Positions 52,877 through 64,000 of a stretch of 64,000 nt of DNA are shown one piece after another. Position 1 is the stretch's first letter; every line of letters starts with the position of its first letter. The stretch is from contig BROG01000479.1 in NCBI GenBank assembly GCA_030159075.1, positions 124,001 to 188,000 of the forward strand, written 5' to 3'. Both the position numbers and the translations under genes were made by a program. A model generated the notes under the pieces. That model was not told the DNA's origin. It saw nothing but the letters and a program-made list of their open reading frames with translations, and ran no database searches. The DNA comes from Atrina japonica (lineage: Eukaryota; Mollusca; Bivalvia; Pterioida; Pinnidae).

Positions 52877-52960
52877 TGTTTTGATTTACCGGGGTTTTTA
52901 CTAGAAGATGAAAAAGATGTTTTCACTTTTTTTTAAAAAAAAAACTGGTAAATCAAAAAG
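52877..52960. repeat. Small inverted repeat
   Basis: TTTTGATTTACCGG and CTGGTAAATCAAAA are mirrored, with a second inner pair GTTTTCACTTTTT/AAAAAGTGAAAAC. It could be a short hairpin or MITE. Confidence 0.55.
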
Positions 52961-53867
52961 TGAAAACCTTATACTCGTTATTTATGTTATTTTTTTATGT
53001 TATTTTCGCTCTACCACAAATTGCAAAAAATATACAAACTCGGTCATTTTATTGAAAATCAGAACGATAGAAAACAGCTTCGTGTGAGATATGCAACCAT
53101 TCATTTTAGTTTTCGAAATAAATCTACTCTCGCACTTCAACACTTGGAAACAGGTCAACAGTTGTCACCGTGACAACCAATGGAACTGCTGTCCAGATAT
53201 TTTATACATACTTACTATATTAACGAACAGGCAGACAATCACTACCTGTTTTCTTTTGGGTAATATTTAAGCTTTTAAACTGTGATTAATTTTAATGATA
53301 CCTTGATCTAACAACGAATTGATATACGCTTGCCATCACATATCTACTGAATAACCAAAGGCAGAATGGGCAACTTTGATAGATAAACACCATCGTCTTA
53401 TTGTTTAAATATGTTCTCTATACGGAGGCATATATTGTCTCCAAGGTGTATTACTTAGCAACACCTCCCCTAAACAACATCTCAATATTTGAACATATTC
53501 TACCGTAATGGATTACGATGTATACAGAGTAATCAGTTTATAGATAAAAACAAACAAATCATATGTCTCTACGATACACATTAGGTCAATTAACGCACCT
53601 TTCCTCTCACCATTCAGATACAACCACCATTCGAACTACAACCTAGAAACAACTCATACAGAACTTGTTATAACGCTTATTAATAACTACAGAACTTGTT
53701 CTTTGTGAGTATAACTCAATTATGTAAAATGCTTTGTCAACAACCCCCAGTACTGTTAATATTATACACCATACTACCTCATATCCATCTTGATATGAAT
53801 AAATAAGCTAGTGCATGACAATATAAGAATTCAAGGAGATTCGCAATAACATTTCCAATTGACTTAC

Positions 53868-53927
53868 TTTTTGTAGTGTGCGATTACATGTAACTCTCGA
53901 ATGAAGTTGAACAGGGAAAGGTGGTGA
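53868..53927 (-). promoter_or_regulatory. Candidate TATA promoter and non-coding first exon
   Basis: On the minus strand a TATATAAAG box lies at 53951-53959. About 80 bp further on is a consensus donor, GTAAGT (plus 53862-53867). Initiation 25-30 bp after the TATA box would give a ~60-bp exon without a long reading frame. The start exon at 38635-38682 begins with a strong acceptor, so an upstream non-coding exon must exist, and this is the best candidate I found. The intron would be ~15 kb. The link is inference. Confidence 0.3.
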
Positions 53928-55032
53928 CACGTGGAATGACATGATTTAAACTTTATATATCAAATCTGATGAAATACTTAATTCACGTAGTTCACGTAGT
54001 TTTATATCCGAAAAAAACACTATTTGTACATTTTTGTAATTGTTGTAGTTTCTATGTTACAACAAAAGGTAACTCATGCCTGTAAATTACATTTACTTTT
54101 CATTACATGGGTTTAATTATAACCAATGTTTACTAACAATATTTTTCATTTTGACAAGCATTTTTGCTCTTTTTCAGATGTTAATGTTTATACATGTATT
54201 TATTTCAGTAGTTAGAATGCATCGGGTGTATTCGATCTGCAATAATTCGGGACATTTTGATTATCTTAAGAGGTATTTTATGAATATATACTTTAATATT
54301 TTCTAATAATAAATATCTACAATTCATGTATATCACGGCGATCATTGATTAAGAGAAGGTATGCGATTTATATATTTTTAAAATTCCAGTTTATTTCTTA
54401 TAATATCATCTTGTAATATCATTTAACTACATATATATACATTTTGCTTCCCAGATTACTTTTACGATAATAGAAAAAAAGACATTAAGATTGGATAACG
54501 AATAAACCTTCCGTGAGATAGATCTGGCAATATCTGTAGAAGAAACATTAAAAAGAAATTGCTATATTGTCGCTCCTGTTTTCATTTGTGTGTTAAATTA
54601 CTTTTATTTTGTTTGAAGATAACTTAAAAGCCATTACCGAGCGAAACCCAAATCAATTATTCTTGGCCTAAATTCCGGTTCAATTGATGTGAATTTAAAT
54701 GCTAGACTACACATTTATTTGTGTAATTACGGACAATCGTTGGAAAGAAAATAAACACAGAACCTCTGGTTTAATTACAAAAGTTGCTTTTCCTACTTTG
54801 AAAACAATAACCATATAGCTACATCATTCTTCATGTTAGTTTTATTTATGAATATGTTAAAGAAATCAATTTTAATGTTAAAAGCATTGCTTTGATCTTT
54901 TAACTTTTTAACGAGTTACTTAAGAACGCTCTGATATTGTATACAACTTTAATTCAACTGAATCAACGCAGTCGTAAATAAACAATGATGCTGGATGCAG
55001 GGCAGCTACTATGGATAAAAAACCCACTATAC

Positions 55033-56153
55033 TACGTGATATGAATTTTTGCACGCCTATCTGATACGTGATATGGATTTTTGCATGCCTATCTGATACG
55101 TGACATGGATTTTGCACGTCTGTCTGATACGTGATATAGATTTTTGCATGCCTATCTGATACGTGATATCAGATACGTGATATGGATTTTGCATGCCTAT
55201 CTGATACGTGATATCAGATACATGATATGGAATTTTGCATGCCTATCTGATATACATGACATGGATTTTGCACTTCTGTCTGATACGTGATATAGATTTT
55301 TGCATGCCTATCTGATACGTGATATCAGATACGTGATATGGATTTTTGCATGCCTATCTGATACATGACATGGATTTTGCACGTCTTTGTGGTACGTGAT
55401 ATAGATTTTTGCATGCCTATCTGATACGTGATATCAGATACGTGATATAGATTTTTGCATGCCTATCTGATACGTGATATCAGATACGTGATATGGATTT
55501 TTGCATGCCTATCTGATACGTGATATCAGATACAAGATATGAATTTTTGCACGCCTATCTGACACATCTTTCACGTGTTATGGATCTTTGCATGCCTATC
55601 TGATACGTGATATGAATTTTTGCACGCTTATCTGATACGTGATATTGATTTTTGCATGCCTATCTGATACATGACATGGATTTTGCACGTCTTTGTGGTA
55701 CGTGATATAGATTTTTGCATGCCTATCTGATACGTGATAACAGATACGTGATATAGATTTTTGCATGCCTATCTGATACGTGATATCTGATACGTGATAT
55801 GAATTTTTGCACGCCTATCTGACACGTGTTATGGATCTTTGCATGCCTATCTGATACGTGATATGAATTTTTGCACGCTTATCTGATACGTGATATGGAT
55901 TTTTGCACGCCTATCTGATACGTGATATGAACTTTTGCACACCTATCTGATACGTGATATGGATTTTTGCACGCCTATCTGATACGTGAAATGAATTTTT
56001 GCACGCCTATCTGATACGAGATATTGATTTTGCATGCCTATCTAATACGTGATATAGAGTTTTGCACGCCTTTCTGATACGTGATATGTATTTTTGCACG
56101 CCTATCTGATACGTGACATGGATTTTTGCAAGCCTATCTGATACGTGATATGA
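55033..56153. repeat. 1.1-kb satellite, 32-bp unit with 46-bp variants
   Basis: The unit is TGATACGTGATATGGATTTT followed by TGCATGCCTATC. Many units carry an extra 14 bp (GATACGTGATATCA) that creates the palindrome TGATATCA. Variants alternate GCATGCC/GCACGCC and TGACATGG/TGATATAG in a patterned order. Degenerate traces continue to ~56410. Confidence 0.92.
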
Positions 56154-56589
56154 ATCACATGGTTTGGGCTCATTCTGATAGTGAGCCTTTGCACTGATCT
56201 TACGTATAATATGAACTTTACAGTGTCATAATTTATTATCATATACGCTTCTGCAAATTTACCTTAACAATATACAATTTGCATTATAGCCAATCATCAA
56301 GATGTATGTTATCGAAACAATCTCAATATGAAGGCTGAAACAGGTAAATCACTAGTTTGAGAGGAAGCTAGATGTTTGATATGGAGTTTTGCACGACGGT
56401 CTAATATTGATCACATGATTTTGACAATAATTATCATACCATCCAAATACTGAGGTTATTTTTTAAATGAATAAATATATGCTTTTGAAAATAACTATTT
56501 AACATTTTTTCTTCATTTATTTTAAATCTATGCCGACTGAAAAAAATGGAAGAGGTAAAAATAATCACTGATTCATTAACATATTGTGC

Positions 56590-57060
56590 TACTTACCATG
56601 TACATTTACATTAAATTCGATGCTCAACTGAAGTCTTCTTGACAGAAACGATCGTCTTGAGCATTTGTTTTGGTATCTTATGTAAAACTATAACTTTTTT
56701 ATTACTGATAATATTTTCAACAACAATGCATTTATGTTATCGATATCGTACTGCCACTTACTCCTCCAAGCTTCGAGTGAAGAAAGAACTTCGAGATAGT
56801 TTACAACAGTTTGCAAATTTTATGGTCGGTATAAATACCTTATTTGCAATTACTATGTTCAACTAATGGAATTCAATATTATAAACATAATACCAAAGTT
56901 ATAATGCTCGATACGATCGTTTTTGTCAATCAGACTTTATCAGTTGAGCTCCAATTTAAAATGTATATGTATTTTCTAACGAGAAAGTGGTATCATACAA
57001 GGTCAAATAATTATTCTTAATGTATAGACGAAATCCGTCTAAGAGTAACCACTGTAAAAA
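56590..57060. repeat. Two dispersed repeat X copies in inverted orientation
   Basis: 56590-56710 carries the family on the minus strand (GACAGAAACGATCGTCTTGA) and 56880-57060 on the plus strand (ATACGATCGTTTTTGTCAA). The ~170-bp spacer has an open stretch (SKLRVKKELRDSLQQF) that I cannot assign. The pair could form a large foldback. Confidence 0.55.
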
Positions 57061-57249
57061 GATGACTACCTTAGCTTTAGAAAGCTTTGGAATTTAAATG
57101 GTGTTAACAGTGCCAAATATTACTTTAGTATAAGATTATCAGCTGGTACCGAAATACCAGGTACTAGGCTTATGTATACCCCCAGGGACTCAAATGGTCC
57201 ACCAGCAGTGGCAACGACCTAGTGGTTATTATGCTGTATTACCTGTTTG

Positions 57250-57430
57250 ATAGTGGTTGCTGAATCGACTGTTAGATACCGATTATGATGAGCATTTATA
57301 TTCGAATCTGACTGCGGATTCAACGCTAACGCCATTGTGACCTGCCGACAGGGCATGTTTACTCCTCCAGGGCACCTGATGACCCAGAGCTCTGTGTTTG
57401 TCAAATGTTCAACATATTTGTATATGGTAT
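57250..57430 (+). mobile_element. Retroelement tail fragment
   Basis: Contains 'GACCTGCCGACAGGGCATG', 'TTTACTCCTCCAGGGCACC' and 'CTCTGTGTTTGTC', matching the 33.3-kb tail in the plus orientation with several indels. Confidence 0.55.
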
Positions 57431-57482
57431 ATTGTCCTATGAACCCTCCTGACAGTTACCACTTTTATATTTTTATTTTTAT

Positions 57483-57620
57483 TTTTGTTTGTTTTATCGT
57501 TGTTTAATGTCTCGTCAAGAATTTGAATTTTCAGTGAGACAAAACCGGCAATTATTAGAATGTGACAATATTTGTCCTGTGCTTTAGACTTCTGCTAATG
57601 AAATGACGTTTCTTTGTTAC
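57483..57620 (+). mobile_element. Decayed SINE fragment of the CATATGGAGACGTCACC family
   Basis: 'GTTGTTTAATGTCTCGTCAA' and 'TGACAATATTTGTCCTGTGC' resemble the 5' part of the family. Confidence 0.4.
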
Positions 57621-59559
57621 GCCTCGTCTTCCATACACATAGCCTTGGTCTAAAGTATCATACCAATTCCCGTGTATTTTCTCTACTTAAATGGAGCGTT
57701 TGATGAAATAACAGAACAGGTTTCCACGGAATCCCCGAGCTGGTAATAAGTTTTATTGTATTCTAAGTACTTCATATGTCCACACATCGTGAATGTTTTT
57801 ATTACAAGAATATATACATATATATATATAATGTTGAACGCATGTATTAAATTTGTAATACTACAAGTGCATGTTTTCCCAATGCTTTCACCAAAATTTT
57901 ACTTCATTGTCTCTGGAGGCCTTTCGTCTTACATTGGTTTCAAACTTAAATCTTTCTTATAAATTGGCATATTCTAGCAAATTTGTAGAGACGGCATGTA
58001 TGGTTATCGGTTACTACACATACAAATACCACTTTAAGAGTTGTAAACGACTACAACAATATAAAGACAAAATAAATCGTTAAATAAAATAGGTTTATAG
58101 ATCCAATAAAAAGTATTTTCTTTACATAGCATGCAAAAAATCTTGAAATAAACATGTACAAGTATATTAAAAAGCACGATGATCAGGTTTCACACCAACA
58201 TTACTCAACACTATTGATTTACCTCTCTTTGTATTTTATTTATTTTGTTCTTTACGTCTGAGTAGATCGTTAAAAATTGACGGTACTACTCAGTGAGACG
58301 ATTACTGTGTGTGTAATTGATTTGAAATCAATTAATAGTATTCTATAAAAAGAAAATACGTCACACGTGAAATATCATAAAGTGGCTAATATAGTTCCAT
58401 TTCAAGTCATTCATTTAATGAATTAATATATTAAAAACCAGAATGACCTTGGAATTTTTATTAAAACTATAGCTGAATTGTTCTACTTGGGTTTTATATA
58501 ATGCAATATGTATAGAACTATATGGAACTCACAAAGTGTAGTTTCACATCCGGATGTCTTAATATTAATTGCAAATTTTTAAACAATGCAATGCCGTATA
58601 TTTTGCAGAAAATAGTTACCTTTCATAACGTTATGCTAAGCTCCAGATCAGATTGTTTGTCCATCCTCTCTTTATTTGTTGGTCATCATCTCAACTTTAC
58701 TTTCTAGACAGAATGATAAGACACCCTGATACGCAAAATTGATTTTGTTGAAAATATTCGGACATGTTGTCAGATGTGGATGGCAGTCTTCCTAATCTTA
58801 GCATTGTCATTTTTGCACTTCTCCGTCATCCTATACAACGTGATATCATCATTTCTCCCATTGTTCACAGAATTTTCCTTCATTTTAACGGGAAATGATT
58901 TCCTTGTCAACCCCTAGAGTATTGACAAGCTACACGCGCTATGACGTCACGATACAATTTCAATGATACATGGTGTCTGTGGCGTCTAGAATGCAGTGCA
59001 TAATGTCAATTTTTATTTGCGTAGATCTACATTTATTTAAAACATGGGATAATAATAATTGACCCCAACCTTTAGGGTATGACAAAGGAAATCCAATTAT
59101 TGGGATAAGATTCTTGAATGACAAACGATCGGCAAGCCTCGGGTTCGTAATTCAAGAATCTTACTCTCGGATTGAGATTCATTTGTCACACCTTGTCAAG
59201 GTAAGGGTAGATTCTATTAATTCATGTAATTTGAAATCTTATCCAACATCAATGGAAAATACAAACGAAAAATCATTAAAAATTTTTCATTTTACAGTGA
59301 GTATTCTTAGATTTGGCAACTTATTTAGATTTATAATTTGGCCAAGTATGATGCCATTTTTTCTTTCGGAAATATATTTTATATTAAATTCGAGCTGAAC
59401 TGATGAAGTCTTACTGACAGAACGATGGTCTTGAACATTTGTTTTTTACCCTTTTGTAAAACTTTAACGTTGGTATCATTAAAGCAGCATAAGCAAAGTT
59501 AGGAATATTTTTCCGGAAAGTGTGTAATAATCATAAAACGACTGTATACCATAAAAAAA

Positions 59560-59859
59560 TCACCCGACAATATGATTTACCGTCGGAAACAGAGTGCAAA
59601 TGCCAAAAAAATCATCAATATTTTTCTGCTTAAATGGAAACTGAAACAAGGCATGTCTTCTGATTACTTTCCGTTCATCTTCGTAGACGCCTACGAGATT
59701 TGCTGGTTGAGGGAAGTTACAAGGAAAACTCGTACCCATGACGAATCGTACCAAGTCAAAGACATAGTCTGAGTAGATCGATTGTGTGACAAATCTTACC
59801 CAATACTCAATAAAAATATACTTTTGTATTACTATATTTGATATCACATAAGATTTCAT
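59560..59859 (-). pseudogene. Possible coding remnant (99-codon ORF)
   Basis: The minus frame includes ANLVGVYEDERKVIRRHALF and FPFKQKNIDDFFGIC. The opposite strand has a 66-codon ORF over the same DNA. The mix of charged and aromatic residues looks coding, but I recognise no family and see no convincing splice sites. Confidence 0.22.
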
Positions 59860-59934
59860 ACGTCAAGATACTATCGTTCATGTTTAAAACAAAGACGCCA
59901 TACTATTGCTGGCATTCCGTGATAAAAATGTGGA

Positions 59935-60130
59935 GAATGTTTATGTTGTTGTTTAACGTCCCAGTCAAGAATCTTTCACTCATATGGAGACGTCACTGAA
60001 TGTCGGTGAAGGGATTCAAAATTTTGACCTATGCTCTGCACTTATGAACATTGAGCATTGGCGGTTCTTTAACGTTCCAACACCTACTGTGGAACGGGAC
60101 CTCGGTTTTTACTGCCTCATTACTACATCT
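59935..60130 (+). mobile_element. SINE of the CATATGGAGACGTCACC family
   Basis: Well-preserved body: 'TTTCACTCATATGGAGACGT', 'GTCGGTGAAGGGATTCAAAA', 'TTTAACGTTCCAACACCTAC' and 'GGGACCTCGGTTTTTACTG'. Confidence 0.65.
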
Positions 60131-60599
60131 AAGATTTTCATTTTATTTGTCTGAGAGTATTTCCCGTGTACATTTGACAGGCCTAAGAATATTTGGAACC
60201 GCTGACTAATGACGTCATAGTTAAGCACAAGACAAAACCCGGTCCGGCGGGTGACACTTTTAACACTGCAGACGCCCAACTCCTTGGAATTTGTATTATG
60301 TAGAGTCTTAAAAAAATATTATTTCAAAAAGTTACTCAACAACTCCAGTAAGCTATAGTATAAGACCTTTATTCAGCCCAATGATACAAAGTTTAAAATC
60401 TAAGTTAGGTTTTCCTATTTTCGAAGTGAGCTGCACGGATAGTAGTGACTCCGGCAACTCCGTGAGATTATGCATATTGGCACCTAGTGACAGAATCAAC
60501 AGGTCTATATCATATTTTCTTTTATGGTATCAAGAAATTTCGGAACGTGCAAGTGATTTCGGCAATAGCTTCAAAGTAATTTTATTATCGACACTATGA

Positions 60600-62750
60600 T
60601 AAAAAAGTCATGTATATAAATTCTGCATTGTATAGTATATGAATAATTCGAATTTAGATTTCAAGTAGCCTACTAAGATAGGGCCTATAAAAACCACATT
60701 TTCGTCATTATTACTGTAATTACAAAATCATTAGCTCTCTTTTAGTTCATTTAATTGTCCGAACGCCTGCTTGGCTAAAACAATGTTTTGATAGCAAGTA
60801 TAGCTTAAACAACAAGAACAAAAATGTGGAATTAATTCAATAATGCGAATTTTTTACTTAAATTATTAGATTTGCTCATAAAAATTACTTTTCATTTGAG
60901 AAGCCGATGAGATGAATCTTCATTTGTGCCGTTCCGCATTAATATCAACACATGCCAAAACGATTCATTCCTAGTGTCGATACAACCACACTAAGTGCCA
61001 TTTTCCATATTTCCGAAAGTCCGAATTCACTCGGTGCCAGTTTGACTTGGGTACGAGTTAATTAGCAATACTATAAATAGACACCGAATTATTCCTAGTA
61101 TTTTGTCTTTCTTTTAAGAGATAAATAAAATAACTAAATGCGGGTAGATTGGAATCACTTGATTTTATTCCAGTAGGATGAAAATAAACGACTACGCATG
61201 TCAACGAACTTTCCGATGTGAGGTCGCTATGAATATTGCCCACAATACCATTTTTTTCACATGCCCACTAATATTATTTATTGCTTTCATATTCGTAATA
61301 TTTTTAAACAAGTCAATATGGGCAAGTTTTATTAATGAGAAATTTGTATCTTTATATAAGGATTTATTATCACTTAAAGAAAAAATCACGACCTAGCAGC
61401 CGCTAATGCTGCTTAAATAATATTTAACGAATTTGTATTTTGTCGATATTTCTATGAAGGGAAAATAAGTATGACAAGAAAATACATGTAATATGAACTG
61501 TTTTGATAACAATATCAAAAATTGTGTGTGAATATCGCAAATTGAATTGCAATTATATTAAATCATATTGTTCAACGACTCTCTTCTACTAGATTAAAAG
61601 TCAGCTATATTCACAAAGTACATTGACATTTTTAATATATTTCCTCCCTAAATAAAGATGTCTATAGGTAGGAGGTTAAAAGTTATATGAAACTATTGAA
61701 TACATAAGATATTATGCATTCAATATCTACATTGTAGCTTTACTGTATTTTTGTGATCAACGTTTTGTATTAAAGGGGATATTCTAACCCGTCAGAATCT
61801 TGTTCTTGTAACACTTGCGCATAAAAAGGGAAGTAACTCGTGTAAACCAATTGAAATTTCAGTGTAGGTATGAAAACGCATATCGGGATATGAACATATT
61901 TTGGGACATTTTGTTTTTACCAATTGAAGCCTTAAATTGATTCTGCGAAAGTTTGAAATAAAGGAAAAAGTCATCTTAAGTTTTATCATCCTATTTAAAC
62001 TTAGAGTATATCTATCTATTACATTCATTCTTTGTGATAACAGGTGTCACTTATGATTTTATAATAGATGCATCCAAGTCTTTATAATCGACCTGTGGTC
62101 TACTTTCCTTTTTTAAAAATCTTACATTCCGTAATGTTTGTTTTTCTATTTAATTAGACGATATAACTGTGATTTTAGGTGTAAATATCGTTAAATAATT
62201 GATCAATACAAACTTTTAAAATACAATTTTTGTTATTCCGTTTGTTAGTTAGACTTCCATTCTGACAAGTTCCATTTTATGAAAAAAAAATCCATTGTTT
62301 CAATTAAATGTTCTATCGTATAGTTACATCTTTCGGAGTTTCATTGCATTAAGAATCAAGTGTTCATAAGACTGTATACAGCCTAGGGTTCAGTATACAG
62401 TTTCAATCAATTAGATCTAATTAGAGGTGAAATCGAAGAAGAAAAAACGACTTATATCCATTCCAATGGTTTTTATGATAAAATGTGTTATCGTTGGAGA
62501 TTTAAAACAACAAAACAAGTTAATTAAATATTAAAATCTTAGATAAATTGAATTTCATAGATAATTGACATATTAGTTTGGATTGTAAGATTTTGAATGA
62601 GGTAATAATATTATTAAAATCATCTTTGCAACAAAGAAAAGAATTCATTTGAATCAGTTCAGAGTACTTTTGTACTTATTAAGTACTTTTGCAAAAGGAA
62701 TGAGAAAAGAAAACAAAAGAAAAAATATTGTGTTGGAAATGATCAGCAAA
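60600..62750. other. Gene-free stretch
   Basis: AT-rich with only short ORFs of random composition. No repeat or splice structure recognised. Confidence 0.5.
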
Positions 62751-62754
62751 GAAT

Positions 62755-62855
62755 ATAAAAAAATCTCAGATAGCAATTGAAAGTATAAATCTTTAGGATG
62801 TCCAGGATACAGATACAAATCTAGCAAAAACTGGACAAACACGGACCTCTGGAAA
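62755..62855 (-). mobile_element. Retroelement tail fragment
   Basis: The plus strand reads 'AAAAATCTCAGATAGCAATT', 'TAGGATGTCCAGGATACAG' and 'ACACGGACCTCTGGAAAT', the 3'-most 100 bp of the tail seen at 33.3 kb and 17.6 kb. Confidence 0.55.
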
Positions 62856-63004
62856 TGAACGAATAAGAATAAGTCATTCTTAGAAAATCAACTTCTTATT
62901 TTCAAAAGGCCGAAACTTATTAACTCATCAACCCCTGAAATACAATGGACTCTTCTTTAAATCAATGATTTAGGTCAATCCAAATGTGTCTTTAGGGATG
63001 AATT

Positions 63005-63240
63005 AGTTAAAGGAGCATTAGCTTTATTTTTTCCAGAAAAAAATATTTTCTTTTATACTTCTTAGATCAATATACAATAGCGAAAACGATATATACACAG
63101 GCATAAAAATTCATAATTTCAATGTATATTTTGTGAAAATTGCTATAAGATTTTGAATCCAGGTGTAAAGTTTTTATTTGTTATTGTACATCAAGTAGAA
63201 CAAAAATCGAAATAATTTTGGTAAACACAGAAAATGCCCT
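63005..63240. mobile_element. Left half of the 19.3-kb palindromic element family
   Basis: 'AAAGGAGCATTAGCTTTATT', 'TATACACAGGCATAAAAATT', 'TATATTTTGTGAAAATTGCT' and 'TTTTTATTTGTTATTGTACA' align with 19286-19580. Confidence 0.55.
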
Positions 63241-63912
63241 TTTAGATATTCGTTCCTATATTTAATGTTTTTTCACCCAATTTCATAATTTTTTTTTCAT
63301 AGATTTATTTTATTTACTGAGAAAAATATGATTTATTACATTGTTGTTCCAACCTATATGCACAATATTAAACAGTGACAAGGAGTACAGCGTCGAATAC
63401 ACTATACAAACCTAAAACTATATAAACCCCATGCAGAAAAAATGTTAAATTTTATTGAGTTTTTCTTGTTGCTATTATATATATATTTTTAAATCGGCAT
63501 AGTTATATTCGACTCATCAGTTGATCACCAATTTTTAGATTTACAAAGACATAAACGTTTGATTGTGCACATGGCCATCTGTCAAAGAACACCCATCTCA
63601 CATTCCATGAAGGATGAAACAGATGCCTTGCATTCTGCGTTTTGTATATTACATTTGAAGGTACCAATAGTTTGACTAATAATTTCAAAATTTTATTTTC
63701 GTGTTATTCGAGTGTTTTGGTTATTACTAGAATATGACTATTTCGGCTTAAAACGATAAATTACCTAAATTAAATGATAAACTTGTAATACGACATTTTC
63801 TAAGTTGGATTATGTAATAAATTCAGTGTATCTTAGAAGCCTTAATCTCAAAACAATGTAATTGATATTTGATAATCATACATAATGATCAGTTGCTAGA
63901 AATTCTTGAGTC

Positions 63913-64000
63913 AACCTGGCTTAGTCGGTAGCGCGCTTGACTCTTGATCGTGAGGTCGTGATTTCGAGCCCAGCCGGCGGCAGGTTGGTTTCCTGTCTTC
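63913..64000 (+). mobile_element. tRNA-derived SINE cut by the window edge
   Basis: 'CCTGGCTTAGTCGGTAGCGC' is a good A-box region and 'GAGGTCGTGATTTCGAGCCC' a B box. The following 'GGTTGGTTTCCTGTC' is the start of a SINE body. No acceptor stem, so not a functional tRNA. Confidence 0.6.

Larger units (their letters stand above)
49890..53860. other. Mostly gene-free stretch
   Basis: Apart from the candidate exon at 51315 and the small inverted repeat at 52877, I see only AT-rich sequence. It would be the first intron of the micro-exon gene if the 53.9-kb promoter is right. Confidence 0.4.

Noticed and set aside
55033..56153. CRISPR-like regular repeat
   Set aside because: Units are contiguous tandem copies without unique spacers, and the host is an animal. 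It is a satellite.
61178..61396. Overlapping ORFs on both strands near 61.2 kb
   Set aside because: Hydrophobic AT-rich frames without start context, splice sites or known motifs.
63913..64000. Functional tRNA gene
   Set aside because: A- and B-box-like motifs are present but no acceptor stem pairs, and a SINE body follows. The same applies to 1105 and 24660.

Overview
The window is AT-rich animal nuclear DNA. Genes are split by long introns, simple-sequence arrays are very dense, and many small dispersed elements with terminal inverted repeats are present. tRNA-derived SINEs and a repeated retroelement 3' tail resemble repeats I associate with bivalve molluscs. A marine mollusc, probably a bivalve, is my best guess; this is recognition from memory, not a search.

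The main content is one minus-strand gene that is invisible as long ORFs. I assembled it by eye from splice sites. From its probable ATG at 38643 down to the left edge I find 29 coding exons (one with an uncertain donor). Together they hold about 2.16 kb of open reading frame over 38.6 kb, and the gene runs off the window at position 1. The first 24 coding exons are nearly all 18-48 bp micro-exons. Every one is a multiple of three and flanked by phase-0 introns. They encode a Tyr/Arg/Asp-rich, probably disordered chain that includes clear paralogous exons. A 534-bp coiled-coil exon follows. The last four exons include two tandem segments that look to me like dimeric alpha/beta-barrel (DUF1330-like) domains. 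A TATA box and a donor near 53.9 kb may mark a distant non-coding first exon. The layout recalls the micro-exon genes of schistosomes, but I do not recognise this protein.

Layout. 1-3.6 kb holds the C-terminal exons among small inverted-repeat elements. 3.6-10.8 kb holds SINEs, a hairpin element, the coiled-coil exon and the last micro-exons. 10.8-30.3 kb holds most micro-exons, separated by trinucleotide arrays, (CT)n, a 1.5-kb inverted-repeat element and retroelement tails. A 54-bp exon-like segment of opposite strand lies at 12.3 kb. 29.1-30.0 kb is an 870-bp (AGT)n array ending 17 bp from an exon. 32.4-33.1 kb holds three tandemly duplicated exons. 33.3-34.4 kb is a broken reverse-transcriptase retroelement. 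36.7 and 38.6 kb hold the 18-bp exon and the start exon.

38.7-64 kb contains no gene I can establish. It holds tetranucleotide and dinucleotide arrays, a 32-bp satellite at 55.0-56.15 kb, several nonautonomous elements and a few short unexplained ORFs. A tRNA-derived SINE is cut by the right edge.
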